Shown: one piece after another, positions 7,987 to 16,314 of the stretch | How positions within the stretch are numbered: position 1 is the first letter of the stretch | Layout of the letters: each line of letters begins with the position of its first letter | Origin: Chloroflexota bacterium | GTDB taxonomy: Bacteria; Chloroflexota; Dehalococcoidia; Lucifugimonadales; UBA3495 | NCBI GenBank assembly: GCA_009840165.1 | Contig: VXOG01000098.1 | Coordinates: 62,001-126,000, forward strand | Length of the DNA: 64,000 nt | Direction of reading: 5' to 3' | The notes under the pieces: generated by a model | What the model was told of the DNA's origin: nothing | Seen by the model: only the letters and a program-made list of their open reading frames with translations | The model's database searches: none | Translations under genes and position numbers: made by a program

Positions 7987-8040
7987 GGGCGCCGCCGTCC
8001 AACTTCTTGGTGCTATACTCTCTCATGGAAAGTAGTAGGC

Positions 8041-8533
8041 ATGAGAAGGGATACAATTGTCGAGCGCCTGAGCTTCTCGACGCTCGAATAAAAGTGGAAA
8101 AGCAATTTCGAGTGGCAGGAACGGAATCCATTCAACAACCGGATGCGACGAGCCGCCAGCTGGCTGACACGGGCCGAACAGGAGCCGAACGACCCGGACG
8201 CCGCATTCATTTTCTACTGGATGAAATTCAATGGCCCAATCAAAGCCTTTCTGAAGAACGAGTTTGTCTTCCAACCGTAGCCGGAAAACCAGGGCTATTT
8301 TGGTAAGGGTGTTTGGTTGCTTATACGTACTGCGTAATCAACTACTTCACGGAGGAGCAACTTGGCAAGGTCCGGTGAATCGTGAACAGGTCGAAGACGG
8401 CGCAGCGATAATGGCCTTCTTAGTTCCTCACTTTATCAATCTGATGCTGGACAACCCCAACATAGATTGGGGGCAGCCTCGCTATTCGCCGGAATGGGCT
8501 TGGCAAAGGCTTGGAATACAGCAGAAAACCTAA
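8041..8533 (+). pseudogene. Decayed HEPN-like domain protein
   Basis: Frame 1 from ATG 8041 reads MRRDTIVERLSFSTLE then a stop (8089-8091). It continues with RMRRAASWLTRAEQEPNDPD and AAFIFYWMKFNG, then a stop near 8278. Frame 2 resumes with LYVLRNQLLHGGATWQGPVN and ends near 8533. Together they match both ends of a bacterial HEPN-like family known for RNxxxH-type motifs (here RNQLLHG). There is an in-frame stop, a frame change and probably a missing middle. It adjoins the ISAs1 remnant. The family assignment is from memory of the motif. Confidence 0.65.
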
Positions 8534-8549
8534 TGTAGAGTTTCACATT

Positions 8550-9380
8550 ATGCCCCTCTTCAAACGCAAGCCCGGCATTGCCGTCATCGAGATGCACGGC
8601 GTCATCGGCACCGCCATCAAGGAACCCGAGTATTCCAAGCTGCTGGAAAACGTCCGCAACAACCGGAAAATCGGCGCGCTGGTGCTGGACATCGACTCTC
8701 CCGGCGGCTCAGCCACCGCCAGCGACCTGATCTACGAGAACGTCCGCGAGGTTGCCCGACGCAAGCCCGTGGTCGCCTACGTGCGCGGCCTGGGAGCGTC
8801 CGGCGGGTACTACATCGCGTGCGGCGCCGGCACCATCATGGCCTCCCGCGCCGCGTTGGTAGGATCAATCGGCGTCATCTATCTGCGCCCCATCTTGCAA
8901 CAGCTGTTCGGTAAGCTGGGCGTCGAGTTTTCGGTGTTCAAGGCCGGCCGGCTCAAGGACATGTCCGGTTTCTGGCGCATGCCCACCGACGAGGAAGCCG
9001 ACAAGTTCCAGGGCCTCATCAGCCAGATGTACGACCTGTTCGTGTCGGTGGTCACGGACAGCCGCAAAATGACCGACGAGCAGGTGCGCGAGCTCGCCAC
9101 CGGCGAGGTGTACACGGCGCGGCAGGCTCAGGAGTCCGGGCTTATCGACCGGCTGGGCGGCTTCGACGACGCCATCGCCGAGGCCATGCGGCTCAGCGGC
9201 GCCCGCCGCAGGATCCGCCACTACCGACCTAAGCGCCCGTTCTTCAGCCGCATTGGACTCCCCGGTCGCGCCATGAGTCCATACCTACCTGCCTTAGATA
9301 ATCTAGCCACTCTATCGTCCGGCGGCATTTATTTCCTGGAACCGGGAATGCTGGGCGATTTCCGAACCCGCGATTCGTAG
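8550..9380 (+). CDS. S49 family serine peptidase (SppA-like)
   Basis: This 276-residue protein has the ClpP/crotonase-like fold of signal peptide peptidase. The nucleophile Ser84 is in ASGGYY (residues 83-88) and the general base is probably Lys136 in KDMSG. The substrate-strand motif LDIDSPGGSA is at about 47-55. It is the short, one-domain form. No N-terminal membrane anchor is visible, unlike E. coli SppA, so a soluble role is possible. ATG 8550 is preferred over an upstream in-frame ATG in the pseudogene. Its stop codon is part of a palindrome shared with mazG. Confidence 0.88.
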   Translation: MPLFKRKPGIAVIEMHGVIGTAIKEPEYSKLLENVRNNRKIGALVLDIDSPGGSATASDLIYENVREVARRKPVVAYVRGLGASGGYYIACGAGTIMASRAALVGSIGVIYLRPILQQLFGKLGVEFSVFKAGRLKDMSGFWRMPTDEEADKFQGLISQMYDLFVSVVTDSRKMTDEQVRELATGEVYTARQAQESGLIDRLGGFDDAIAEAMRLSGARRRIRHYRPKRPFFSRIGLPGRAMSPYLPALDNLATLSSGGIYFLEPGMLGDFRTRDS

Positions 9381-9405
9381 GGGCGGGTTTCAAACCCGCC
9401 CCTAC
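9377..9405. repeat. Palindrome GTAGGGGCGGG-TTTCAAA-CCCGCCCCTAC, shared stop codons
   Basis: This perfect 11-bp-stem palindrome lies between two converging genes. Its left TAG (9378-9380) is the sppA-like stop and its right CTA (9402-9404) is the mazG stop on the minus strand. Related copies are at 50735-50763, 52474-52502 and 55945-55972. It probably acts as a two-way terminator or RNA-protecting hairpin. Confidence 0.85.
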
Positions 9406-10247
9406 ACGGCCAAATTACCATCGCCCGCTGTTTTGGCTTCCTGCCACAGCGCTTCTTTCTCGTCAAGTGACAGCTTGGCGAAATCCTGTCCGCGCTCCGA
9501 CGCCAACCGTTCCATCATCCGGTAGCGGTTCCGGAACTTGGCGTTGGCCTGCCGCAGCGCGTCCTCGGCCTGGATGCCCGACCAGCGGGCCAAGTTCACC
9601 AGCGCGAACAGCACGTCGCCGAATTCGTCCAGGCGTTCTTCGTCGGTGGCCGCATCCCGAAACTCACCGATCTCCTCCACGAGCTTGTCCAGCACGCCGC
9701 CAGCGTCATCCCAATCGAACCCGAATCGCGCCGCCCGGTCCTGGATCAGCTGGGCCGCGGAGAGCGCGGGCAACGCCGCCGGCACGCTGTCCATTGCCGA
9801 TCCGCCATCGGCGGACTTGCCGGCCTGACGGCGTTCCTCGGCCTTCAGTTGCTCCCAGTTGCGTTCCACCTGCCGTGCATCCGACGCGCTGCCGTCCGCG
9901 AAAACGTGGGGATGCCGGCGGATCAGCTTGCGGTTGATGGCCGTCAGCACGTCGGCAATGTCAAAGTCGCCGGCAGCCCGGGCGATGTCCGCGTGGAAGG
10001 CCACCTGCACCAGGATGTCTCCCAACTCGTCGGCCAGCTCCGCCGGATTGCCCTCGTCGATGGCTTCCAGCGTCTCGTAGCATTCCTCCAGCAGGTTCCG
10101 CTTCAGCGACTCGTGGGTCTGTTTGGCGTCCCACGGACAGCCGCCCGGCCCGCGCAGCCGCGCCACAATGTCAATCAGAGACTGGAAATCGCCGATACGA
10201 TCTTCGGGAATAGGTGAATTGGGTGTGGATATGTGGTCATTGCTCAT
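9402..10247 (-). CDS. mazG: MazG family nucleoside triphosphate pyrophosphohydrolase
   Basis: This 281-residue protein has two MazG domains. The first begins LRGPGGCPWDAKQTHESLKR (residues 31-50) followed by the metal-binding EECYETLEAID and ELADELGD motifs. The second, about 165-281, has KLVEEIGEF and DEFGDVLFAL. It hydrolyses NTPs or dNTPs to monophosphates and clears non-canonical nucleotides. The start at 10247 (MSNDH) is chosen because the extra upstream residues are not family-like. Length is typical of E. coli MazG. Confidence 0.93.
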   Translation of the reverse strand: MSNDHISTPNSPIPEDRIGDFQSLIDIVARLRGPGGCPWDAKQTHESLKRNLLEECYETLEAIDEGNPAELADELGDILVQVAFHADIARAAGDFDIADVLTAINRKLIRRHPHVFADGSASDARQVERNWEQLKAEERRQAGKSADGGSAMDSVPAALPALSAAQLIQDRAARFGFDWDDAGGVLDKLVEEIGEFRDAATDEERLDEFGDVLFALVNLARWSGIQAEDALRQANAKFRNRYRMMERLASERGQDFAKLSLDEKEALWQEAKTAGDGNLAV

Positions 10248-10393
10248 AACGCTCAGCAGTATATCCCATCCCACTCTATCCGCTCACCCTGAGCCTGTCG
10301 AAGGGCCACTCTAAAACCTTGCCGCCGTTTGAAAACCCGGACCGTTTTCCGGTAACCTGCAATTGGCTAAAACACGCCGCCGGAGGTATCCCG

Positions 10394-10990
10394 ATGGCAA
10401 CGAAACCCATATCCACCGGAACCCGCCTCACCATCGCTGAGTTCCTGGATCTTCCCGACACCGAATTGCGGGAAAAAATGGAACTGGATGATGGAGAACT
10501 TTACATCATGCCCCGACCTCGACCGGTACACCAATTCCTTGTTTTTTGGTTGGGTTGGTACTTTGCCAACTACATCAACAGTTTTGCAGACCCACCTGCC
10601 GAAGTTTACCCTGACATGGTGGTCATCCTGTCCCGGGAGCCGCGCCGCGTTCTCGCTCCCGACTTTGCCATTATCCTTACCGGCAACCCGTATCAAATAG
10701 TCGGCGGCTACTTTGAAGGCATCCCCGACATCATGGTGGAAGTATTATCCACCGACCGTCGCCGCGACCTGGTTCGCAAGCGCCAACTCTACGCTGAGGC
10801 CGGAGTCCTCGAATACTGGATTGTTGACCCGCGCGACGATACCGTAACCCTGCTGGAACTGCGCGACGAAGAGTACACCGAACGCGCCATGCTGACCGTA
10901 TCCGACACCTTGACCACGCCCCTGCTGCCGGGCCTCGCCATCCCGCTGAACGACGTATTCCGACATCGTCAGCGTCCCGCCGATGACTGA
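10394..10990 (+). CDS. Uma2 family putative endonuclease
   Basis: This 198-residue protein has the Uma2 (DUF820) signature PDIMVEVLSTDRRRDLVRKR, then LYAEAGVLEYWIVDP, and the earlier APDFAII, giving the restriction-endonuclease-like core residues. Uma2 proteins are abundant in Chloroflexota and cyanobacteria, with unknown biological roles. The start ATG 10394 begins the conserved N-terminus (MATKPISTGTRLTIAEFLDL). It overlaps the next gene by 8 bp. A second, longer Uma2 is at 62445-63209. Confidence 0.87.
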   Translation: MATKPISTGTRLTIAEFLDLPDTELREKMELDDGELYIMPRPRPVHQFLVFWLGWYFANYINSFADPPAEVYPDMVVILSREPRRVLAPDFAIILTGNPYQIVGGYFEGIPDIMVEVLSTDRRRDLVRKRQLYAEAGVLEYWIVDPRDDTVTLLELRDEEYTERAMLTVSDTLTTPLLPGLAIPLNDVFRHRQRPADD

Positions 10991-11711
10991 TCGCCGCTTG
11001 ACCGTGATGCGGGCGCTCCTGGCGGCGCAGATTCTGGCCATCCCCGCCTGCCTGCTGTTCCTCGTGGCGGGCTCGGTGGCGTGGGCGGTCAACGACCCCG
11101 GCCTGTACCGCAACGGATTCCAGCGCTACAACACGGCGACCCGCTCCGGCATCACCGAAACCGACCTCATCGCCATCGGCGCGGAGTTGCGCCGCTACTT
11201 CAACACGTCAGCCGAACCCCTGGCCGTCCGCTCTCCCATCTACGGCATCGAGCAGGACATCTTCAACGCCCGCGAGATCGCCCACATGTACGACGTCAAG
11301 CGCCTGGTGCGCGGCACCTACTGGGTATCCCTCGGCTCGCTCCTTTGGATCTTGGCGACCCTGGCCGCCGGCTTCGCAATCCAACGGCACGAGTACATCG
11401 CACCGGCGGCTCGGCTGGCCGTATGGGGCGGCGCGGTGACCCTGCTGGCCGTGGTGGGCGTCGGACTGGCATCAATCGCCGCCTTCGAGCAGCTATTTCT
11501 GTTGTTCCACCAACTCAGCTTCGCCAACGACCTGTGGATACTTAACCCCTACACTGATTACCTGCTCATCCTGTTCCCCGGCGGATTCTGGTTCGACGCC
11601 ACCATGCGCGTCGCCCTAACGTCGGTACTCGGCGCGGTGTTGCTGCTGTCAGCCGGTGTAGCCATGCTATCCTACCTGCGTTGGCAATCGAAACGGCAAA
11701 GCGGAGATTGA
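10983..11711 (+). CDS. DUF1461 (TIGR01906-type) integral membrane protein
   Basis: This 242-residue protein has about four hydrophobic segments (near residues 10-35, 113-133, 143-170 and 208-232). It carries the family motifs FNAREIAHMYDVKRLV, then FHQLSFANDLWILNP and LILFPGGFWFD. Members are of unknown function and common in Firmicutes and Chloroflexota. The large loop between the first two segments is probably extracellular. It overlaps the Uma2 gene by 8 bp and lies 1 bp from the glycosylase gene, so the three are likely co-transcribed. Confidence 0.82.
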   Translation: MTDRRLTVMRALLAAQILAIPACLLFLVAGSVAWAVNDPGLYRNGFQRYNTATRSGITETDLIAIGAELRRYFNTSAEPLAVRSPIYGIEQDIFNAREIAHMYDVKRLVRGTYWVSLGSLLWILATLAAGFAIQRHEYIAPAARLAVWGGAVTLLAVVGVGLASIAAFEQLFLLFHQLSFANDLWILNPYTDYLLILFPGGFWFDATMRVALTSVLGAVLLLSAGVAMLSYLRWQSKRQSGD

Positions 11712-11712
11712 A

Positions 11713-12726
11713 ATGACGCGCCAGCTGCCCTTACCGGACCCTTTTGACTTGGCCCTTACCCTGACCATGGGGCAGGCGTTCCGCTGGCGCTCGCTGGAGG
11801 ACGGCTGGTTTTCGGGCGTCATCGGCGAAAACCTGGTCCACATACGCCAAACCGACGACGGCGTGGAGTACCGTGTCGGTGGCGCTGATGGGGAACTCGA
11901 TGACGTGGGTTTCGATTGGGATGTGCAGATCTGCCGTTACTTCCGAATGGACACCGACAACATCCACGGCATCTATGATGACCTGTGCCGGGACCAGAAG
12001 GTTGCTACGATGATCTGGCGTTATTTAGGACTGCGATTGTTGCGCCAGGAACCGTGGGAATGCCTGGTCTCTTACATTTGCTCGAGGGCCAACAGCGTCG
12101 AGAACATCAGCGAAAATGTGGAAACCATCGCAAAATTGAGCGGCAAAGCCGTCGGCATCGGCGACGAAAAACGCTATCTATTTCCATCGGCTGCGGAAGT
12201 GCTTGAATCTGGAGGGGATGCGTTATCCCAACTGGATATGAAAGGGCGCCGCCATCCCGCGCCGGCGATGCTTTCAGCAGCAAAGCGCGTGGTTGCTGGC
12301 GACCTGGATTTGGACGAGCTGAAACAGTACGGACATCGCTACGAAACGGTCATCGGCGAGTTACGGAAAATAGACGGCGTCGGCTACAAAATCGCCAACT
12401 GCGTGGCGCTGTTCGGCCTGAATCGCGTGGAGGCTTTCCCGTGCGACCGTTGGGTGAATCGGGCAATGGCGGATTGGTACGTCGATTTTCCGATGCCTAC
12501 GCGACCGGAATACCCTAGCGCCAAAGAACATCAGGCAATAGCGGATTGGTCACGACAACGGTTTGGCCCGTTCGCAGGCTATGCCGGGCAATACCTGTTT
12601 CACGGTCGCAGGCAAGAAGAAGCCGAAGCGCACTCACCATTCTGGGAACGGGAATCGAAGATGGCCATAGTGCCACACCATGATGACCCGCTCTGGGTAA
12701 CCATAGCCCGCAAGCATTTGTCGTAA
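11713..12726 (+). CDS. OGG1-type 8-oxoguanine DNA glycosylase/AP lyase
   Basis: This 337-residue protein has an N-terminal OGG_N-like beta domain (PDPFDLALTLTMGQAFRWRS) and a helix-hairpin-helix GPD core. In IDGVGYKIANC the catalytic Lys is residue 226; the conserved Asp is residue 245 (CDRW). Their 19-residue spacing equals that of human OGG1 (Lys249/Asp268). It excises 8-oxoguanine opposite C and nicks the strand. It is about 20-30 residues longer than compact bacterial forms, with a C-terminal tail. The stop overlaps the next start (TAATG). Confidence 0.88.
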   Translation: MTRQLPLPDPFDLALTLTMGQAFRWRSLEDGWFSGVIGENLVHIRQTDDGVEYRVGGADGELDDVGFDWDVQICRYFRMDTDNIHGIYDDLCRDQKVATMIWRYLGLRLLRQEPWECLVSYICSRANSVENISENVETIAKLSGKAVGIGDEKRYLFPSAAEVLESGGDALSQLDMKGRRHPAPAMLSAAKRVVAGDLDLDELKQYGHRYETVIGELRKIDGVGYKIANCVALFGLNRVEAFPCDRWVNRAMADWYVDFPMPTRPEYPSAKEHQAIADWSRQRFGPFAGYAGQYLFHGRRQEEAEAHSPFWERESKMAIVPHHDDPLWVTIARKHLS

Positions 12727-13130
12727 TGTTGGTTGACAACAACGTACTGATTGACGTGGCTTTGCGGCGCCAACCGTTCTTCGGCCCAGCGGTAGAGCTT
12801 CTGGAGCGCTTGGCGCAGGATCCCGGGCGTGGCTTCATGGCTTGGCATACCGTGTCCACCTTTTACTACATCGTACAGCGTACGCTGGGGGATGAAAGAA
12901 CGCGCAGCATTATCGCCGAAACATCTAGTTTCCTGACCGTCCCGCCCGTCACCCACCAATCCCTGCTGTATGCTCTCTCCCTGCCCATGACGGACTTTGA
13001 AGACGCAATGCAAGTTGCCGCCGCTCAAGCCGCCGGCGCAGAGCACATCGTCACCCGCGACATCGGCGATTTCATCAATTTGCCAATCCCCGCCATCACG
13101 CCCGAGCAAGCGTTGCGAGAATTGTTCTAG
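12726..13130 (+). CDS. PIN domain protein (VapC-like), no antitoxin
   Basis: This 134-residue PIN fold protein has acidic residues at the expected positions: Asp4 and Asp10 in MLVDNNVLIDVAL, the acidic pair in TDFEDAMQ near residue 89, and Asp in VTRDIGDF near 112. It is the metal-dependent RNase family of VapC toxins. It starts on the last base of the glycosylase stop codon (TAATG), so translation is coupled. No small antitoxin gene sits beside it. It could be a solitary toxin or a nuclease recruited to the repair gene. Confidence 0.82.
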   Translation: MLVDNNVLIDVALRRQPFFGPAVELLERLAQDPGRGFMAWHTVSTFYYIVQRTLGDERTRSIIAETSSFLTVPPVTHQSLLYALSLPMTDFEDAMQVAAAQAAGAEHIVTRDIGDFINLPIPAITPEQALRELF

Positions 13131-13138
13131 CCTCCGAG

Positions 13139-14047
13139 CTACCTCACCCCGCCGCCAATCATCCTAAAATGCTGCACGCTCTCCGCGTCGGCGAATGCCT
13201 CCTGTGCGCGGCGATACACTGGCTTGCTCCGCCGCTCCCGCGCGTCCAGCAAGATGCCTACCACCGTCCCGCTGTGGGCCACGTTGATCCCTGCCGCGCC
13301 TTGCTCATCGGCAAACGCCACCGCCCGCTGGACCCACTCGGCCATTACCGGCGGACACCCGGCCTGCGCACTGATGGTCGCGCCACGGCCCACTGACTTG
13401 GGATCACCCCGGCGGACGCCCTCGCGCACCAACTCCAGCGCTTCGTCAGTACGTGACGCTACCTTTTCCCATAAGGCCGTCCGGTCGGTCTGGTTGAACT
13501 CCAGCGTGTCCACCGTGCCGCCCGTATCGATGACGATAACCTCCATTGGCGGCGGCGCGCCCAACGACTCCGCGATGCTGCCGCACCGGTGATCAATCAG
13601 CGCGATTCCGGGAAACATCACGCCGTCCGTCGGCTCTACCGAAAGCGCGATGCCGGCGATGTCGTCCGGTGGGAAGGGCTTGCCTGCTGCCAGCCCGACG
13701 GCTCCCACCGCCGCCGCGATGTCCGCGCTGCTGCTGCCCATCCCCTTGCCGGCTGGAATGGGGTTGGTGATCGTAATCTCGGCGGTTAGGTTGGCGATGC
13801 CCAGATTCGGAGCGAGTTTCTCCAGCGTGGCGGCCACCGCCTGCCTGGCCTTGGGCAGATGGTCAATCCCGCGTACCGCCACGTCCGCCCGTCCTGAATC
13901 TCCAACCCGCAGCGTCGCCGCCGCCCGCGAAAACTGGTTGATGGGACAGGTCACCAGGAAATGAGCGCCGCCCGTCATGCCCTGCACCAGTTCGCCGCAG
14001 GTTCCCGGGGCCGACGCCGTCGCGCTTCCGATCACATCGTCAGTCAT
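13139..14047 (-). CDS. pduX: GHMP kinase, L-threonine kinase-like (PduX)
   Basis: This 302-residue GHMP kinase has the N-terminal APGTCGELVQG typical of PduX and the ATP-binding NPIPAGKGMGSSSADIAAA near residue 115. PduX makes L-threonine O-3-phosphate, the precursor of the aminopropanol linker of cobalamin. It lies downstream of cobU and cobQ on the same strand, which strongly supports this rather than homoserine or mevalonate kinase. A palindromic repeat separates it from cobU. Confidence 0.82.
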   Translation of the reverse strand: MTDDVIGSATASAPGTCGELVQGMTGGAHFLVTCPINQFSRAAATLRVGDSGRADVAVRGIDHLPKARQAVAATLEKLAPNLGIANLTAEITITNPIPAGKGMGSSSADIAAAVGAVGLAAGKPFPPDDIAGIALSVEPTDGVMFPGIALIDHRCGSIAESLGAPPPMEVIVIDTGGTVDTLEFNQTDRTALWEKVASRTDEALELVREGVRRGDPKSVGRGATISAQAGCPPVMAEWVQRAVAFADEQGAAGINVAHSGTVVGILLDARERRSKPVYRRAQEAFADAESVQHFRMIGGGVR

Positions 14048-14067
14048 TCCGCAAGATTAGCACAAGT

Positions 14068-14103
14068 CCCCTCTCCCTTGATGGGAGAGGGCTAGGGTGA
14101 GAG
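14068..14103. repeat. Palindromic repeat, CCCTCTCCC...GGGAGAGGG family
   Basis: An inverted repeat CCCTCTCCCTTGATGGGAGAGGG followed by CTAGGGTGAGAG covers the cobU stop. Other copies are at 20576-20612, 50188-50225 and 59997-60032, with a degenerate one at 53561-53593. Confidence 0.8.
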
Positions 14104-14655
14104 TGGCTTGACCCGCACCGGGATCCCCGCCACCACCAGCGTCACCGCATCCGTCGTCGCCGCCATCTCCTGGTTCACCGTGCCCAGCAGATCCTGAAAC
14201 TGGCGGCCCAGCGATGACGTTGCCACCAGTGAATGCCCAACCTCGCTACTCACCACCACCGCGTCGGCATCAATCTCGCCCACGTAGGAGGCGAACCGGC
14301 GCACGGCTCCAACCGTCCGCGCTTCCAACTCCGACGCTACCATCCCCTCGTGCTCGATCAGCAGGTTCGACACCCAGCCGTCCAGCGAGTCCAGCAGCAG
14401 CACGGGCGCGCTCCCAGTTTGTATGCCCGATTCCCGCAGCGCCCCCACCGGGTTCAATGGCGACTCCACCGTTTGCCAAGTCGCCGGCCTCCGATCCCGA
14501 TGCCGGCGGATGCGTTCCGCCATCTCGTCGTCGGTCACCGTGCCGGTTGCGACGTAAATTACTGGCTGACCGTTGGCGATCTCCGCTGCCAAGTCCTCCG
14601 CGTAGGCGCTCTTGCCCGACCGTATGCCGCCCAGGACCAGGTGGATGCTGCTCAT
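14092..14655 (-). CDS. cobU: Adenosylcobinamide kinase / adenosylcobinamide-phosphate guanylyltransferase
   Basis: This 187-residue protein has the P-loop GGIRSGKS at residues 9-16. The block RIRRHRDRRPATWQTVE contains the guanylylated His. The region VVVSSEVGHSLVATSSLGRQ, ending GTVNQEMA, is also family-like. It phosphorylates adenosylcobinamide and adds GMP to give adenosyl-GDP-cobinamide. It overlaps cobQ by 4 bp (14652-14655), so the operon runs cobQ, cobU, pduX. Length is normal for CobU/CobP. Confidence 0.94.
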   Translation of the reverse strand: MSSIHLVLGGIRSGKSAYAEDLAAEIANGQPVIYVATGTVTDDEMAERIRRHRDRRPATWQTVESPLNPVGALRESGIQTGSAPVLLLDSLDGWVSNLLIEHEGMVASELEARTVGAVRRFASYVGEIDADAVVVSSEVGHSLVATSSLGRQFQDLLGTVNQEMAATTDAVTLVVAGIPVRVKPLSP

Positions 14656-16226
14656 GGCGACGGCGACACGCCCACCATGTCATAAACCAGGTCCATTCTC
14701 AAGCTGCTGCGTACCCAGTCGGCCAGCCGGTCGTACTCACGGTCCCGGGCCACGTCCACGCCGTCGGGGAGGGTTACGCCCTTGCGCCGTGCCAGCTCGC
14801 CCAGCACCGCACGCCGGACGCCGGCGTTGTGGAACAGCCCGTGAATATATGTTCCCATCACCCGGCCAGAGTCGTCCAGCGCGCCGTCCAGCGCGGTGGC
14901 GGTGGTCACGGGTGCGTCGGCCCGGTCGTTCACCGCGAAGGCCGGCACGAAACCCTCCCCGACGGTGCGGCCCATGTGTATCTCGTAGCCAACCACGCTT
15001 TCGCCGGCCGCGCCTGACAGCAGCCCACCGTTGGCGCTGGCCTCGGAGCGCACGGTCGCTTGCACCCGGTGAGTCTCCTTGCTGCCGGCAAAGGTGGTGG
15101 ACAGCGGCAGCAATCCAAGGCCATCCGCCTGTCCAATGGTCGATTCGATGCCGTCGGGGTCGTACAGCGTGTTGCCAAGCATCTGGTACCCGCCGCAGAT
15201 GCCCACGATGGCAGAACCGCGCTCATGGGCGGACGATACCGCTTGCGACAATCCTTGCCGTTCCATCCACAGCAAATCCGGTATCGTCGTCTTGCTGCCC
15301 GGCAGGATCACCAGGTCGGGGCTGCCCAGGCGGTCGCCGTGCTGCACGTAGCGCAGGTTCACTCCCGGCTCCCGTGCCAGCGGGTCGAAGTCGTCGAAGT
15401 TCGAGATGTGCGGCACCTGCACCACCGCCACGTCCAGCACCGCCTGCGCCGTGGACGCCGGCGGCGTGATGTCCAGCGCCACCGAATCCTCTTCCGGTAT
15501 GTGAATATCCCGGTAGTGGTGTACCACTCCGACGACGGGCTTGCTGGTGTAGTCCTCCAGCCAGGTCAGGCCGTCGGTGAGCAGGCTGACGTCGCCGCGA
15601 AACTTGTTGATGAGCAACCCCTTGACGGCTGCCCGTTCTGCGTCGTCCAGCAGTTGCAGCGTACCCACCAGCGACGCGAACACGCCGCCTCGGTCGATGT
15701 CGCCGCACAGCAGCACCGGCGCGTCGGCGTGCAGCGCAACCCGCATATTGACGATCTCCGTGGCTTTGAGGTTGATCTCGGCGGGGCTGCCTGCGCCCTC
15801 GATCACCACCACGTCATGCTCCCGCCGCAAGGTGTCCAGCGACTTCGCCACCGAATCCCACAGTGTGGCTTTCATCTCGAAGTAGTCGCGGGCGCGCGCC
15901 GACATCCACGGACGGCCCATCAGCACCACCTGAGCATGGCTGTCGGCCTCCGGCTTGAGCAGCACCGGATTCATCTCGACCCGTGCTTCCACACCGGCCG
16001 CCTCGGCCTGCACCGCTTGCGCCCGCCCGATCTCCGCGCCGTCAGGGGTGACATACGAGTTGTTGGACATATTCTGCGCCTTGAACGGCGCGACGCGCAG
16101 CCCGTCCTGGCGCAGGATGCGACACAGCGCGGACACCAGCACGCTCTTGCCCACGTGCGACGCCGTGCCCTGCACCATCAGCACGCGCCCCAGGGGCGAA
16201 TTCAGTTCATTTCCAGCAGCAACCAT
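14652..16226 (-). CDS. cobQ: Cobyric acid synthase
   Basis: This 524-residue enzyme has an N-terminal ATP-binding domain with GTASHVGKSVLVSALCRIL and the CobQ phrase FKAQNMSNNSYVT. A class I glutamine amidotransferase domain follows with the nucleophile Cys near residue 341 in GICGGYQMLG. It amidates four side chains of adenosylcobyrinic acid a,c-diamide. ATG 16226 is preceded by GGAGG at good spacing. CobQ plus CobU plus PduX supports late-stage synthesis or salvage; no early corrin-ring genes are present in the window. Confidence 0.95.
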   Translation of the reverse strand: MVAAGNELNSPLGRVLMVQGTASHVGKSVLVSALCRILRQDGLRVAPFKAQNMSNNSYVTPDGAEIGRAQAVQAEAAGVEARVEMNPVLLKPEADSHAQVVLMGRPWMSARARDYFEMKATLWDSVAKSLDTLRREHDVVVIEGAGSPAEINLKATEIVNMRVALHADAPVLLCGDIDRGGVFASLVGTLQLLDDAERAAVKGLLINKFRGDVSLLTDGLTWLEDYTSKPVVGVVHHYRDIHIPEEDSVALDITPPASTAQAVLDVAVVQVPHISNFDDFDPLAREPGVNLRYVQHGDRLGSPDLVILPGSKTTIPDLLWMERQGLSQAVSSAHERGSAIVGICGGYQMLGNTLYDPDGIESTIGQADGLGLLPLSTTFAGSKETHRVQATVRSEASANGGLLSGAAGESVVGYEIHMGRTVGEGFVPAFAVNDRADAPVTTATALDGALDDSGRVMGTYIHGLFHNAGVRRAVLGELARRKGVTLPDGVDVARDREYDRLADWVRSSLRMDLVYDMVGVSPSP

Positions 16227-16314
16227 CGGCAACCTCCGCCGAAATAATACCCCATTTGGGGGCCTGACGGACGCTTGACCGCAACGGTATTGTTGGTCGG
16301 TTCAGGTCGCAAAC

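Noticed and set aside
15060-16247. Long open frame on the plus strand opposite cobQ
   Set aside because: It is a GC-rich antisense shadow of a clearly identified cobyric acid synthase, with His/Arg/Gln-rich text and no fold-like pattern.
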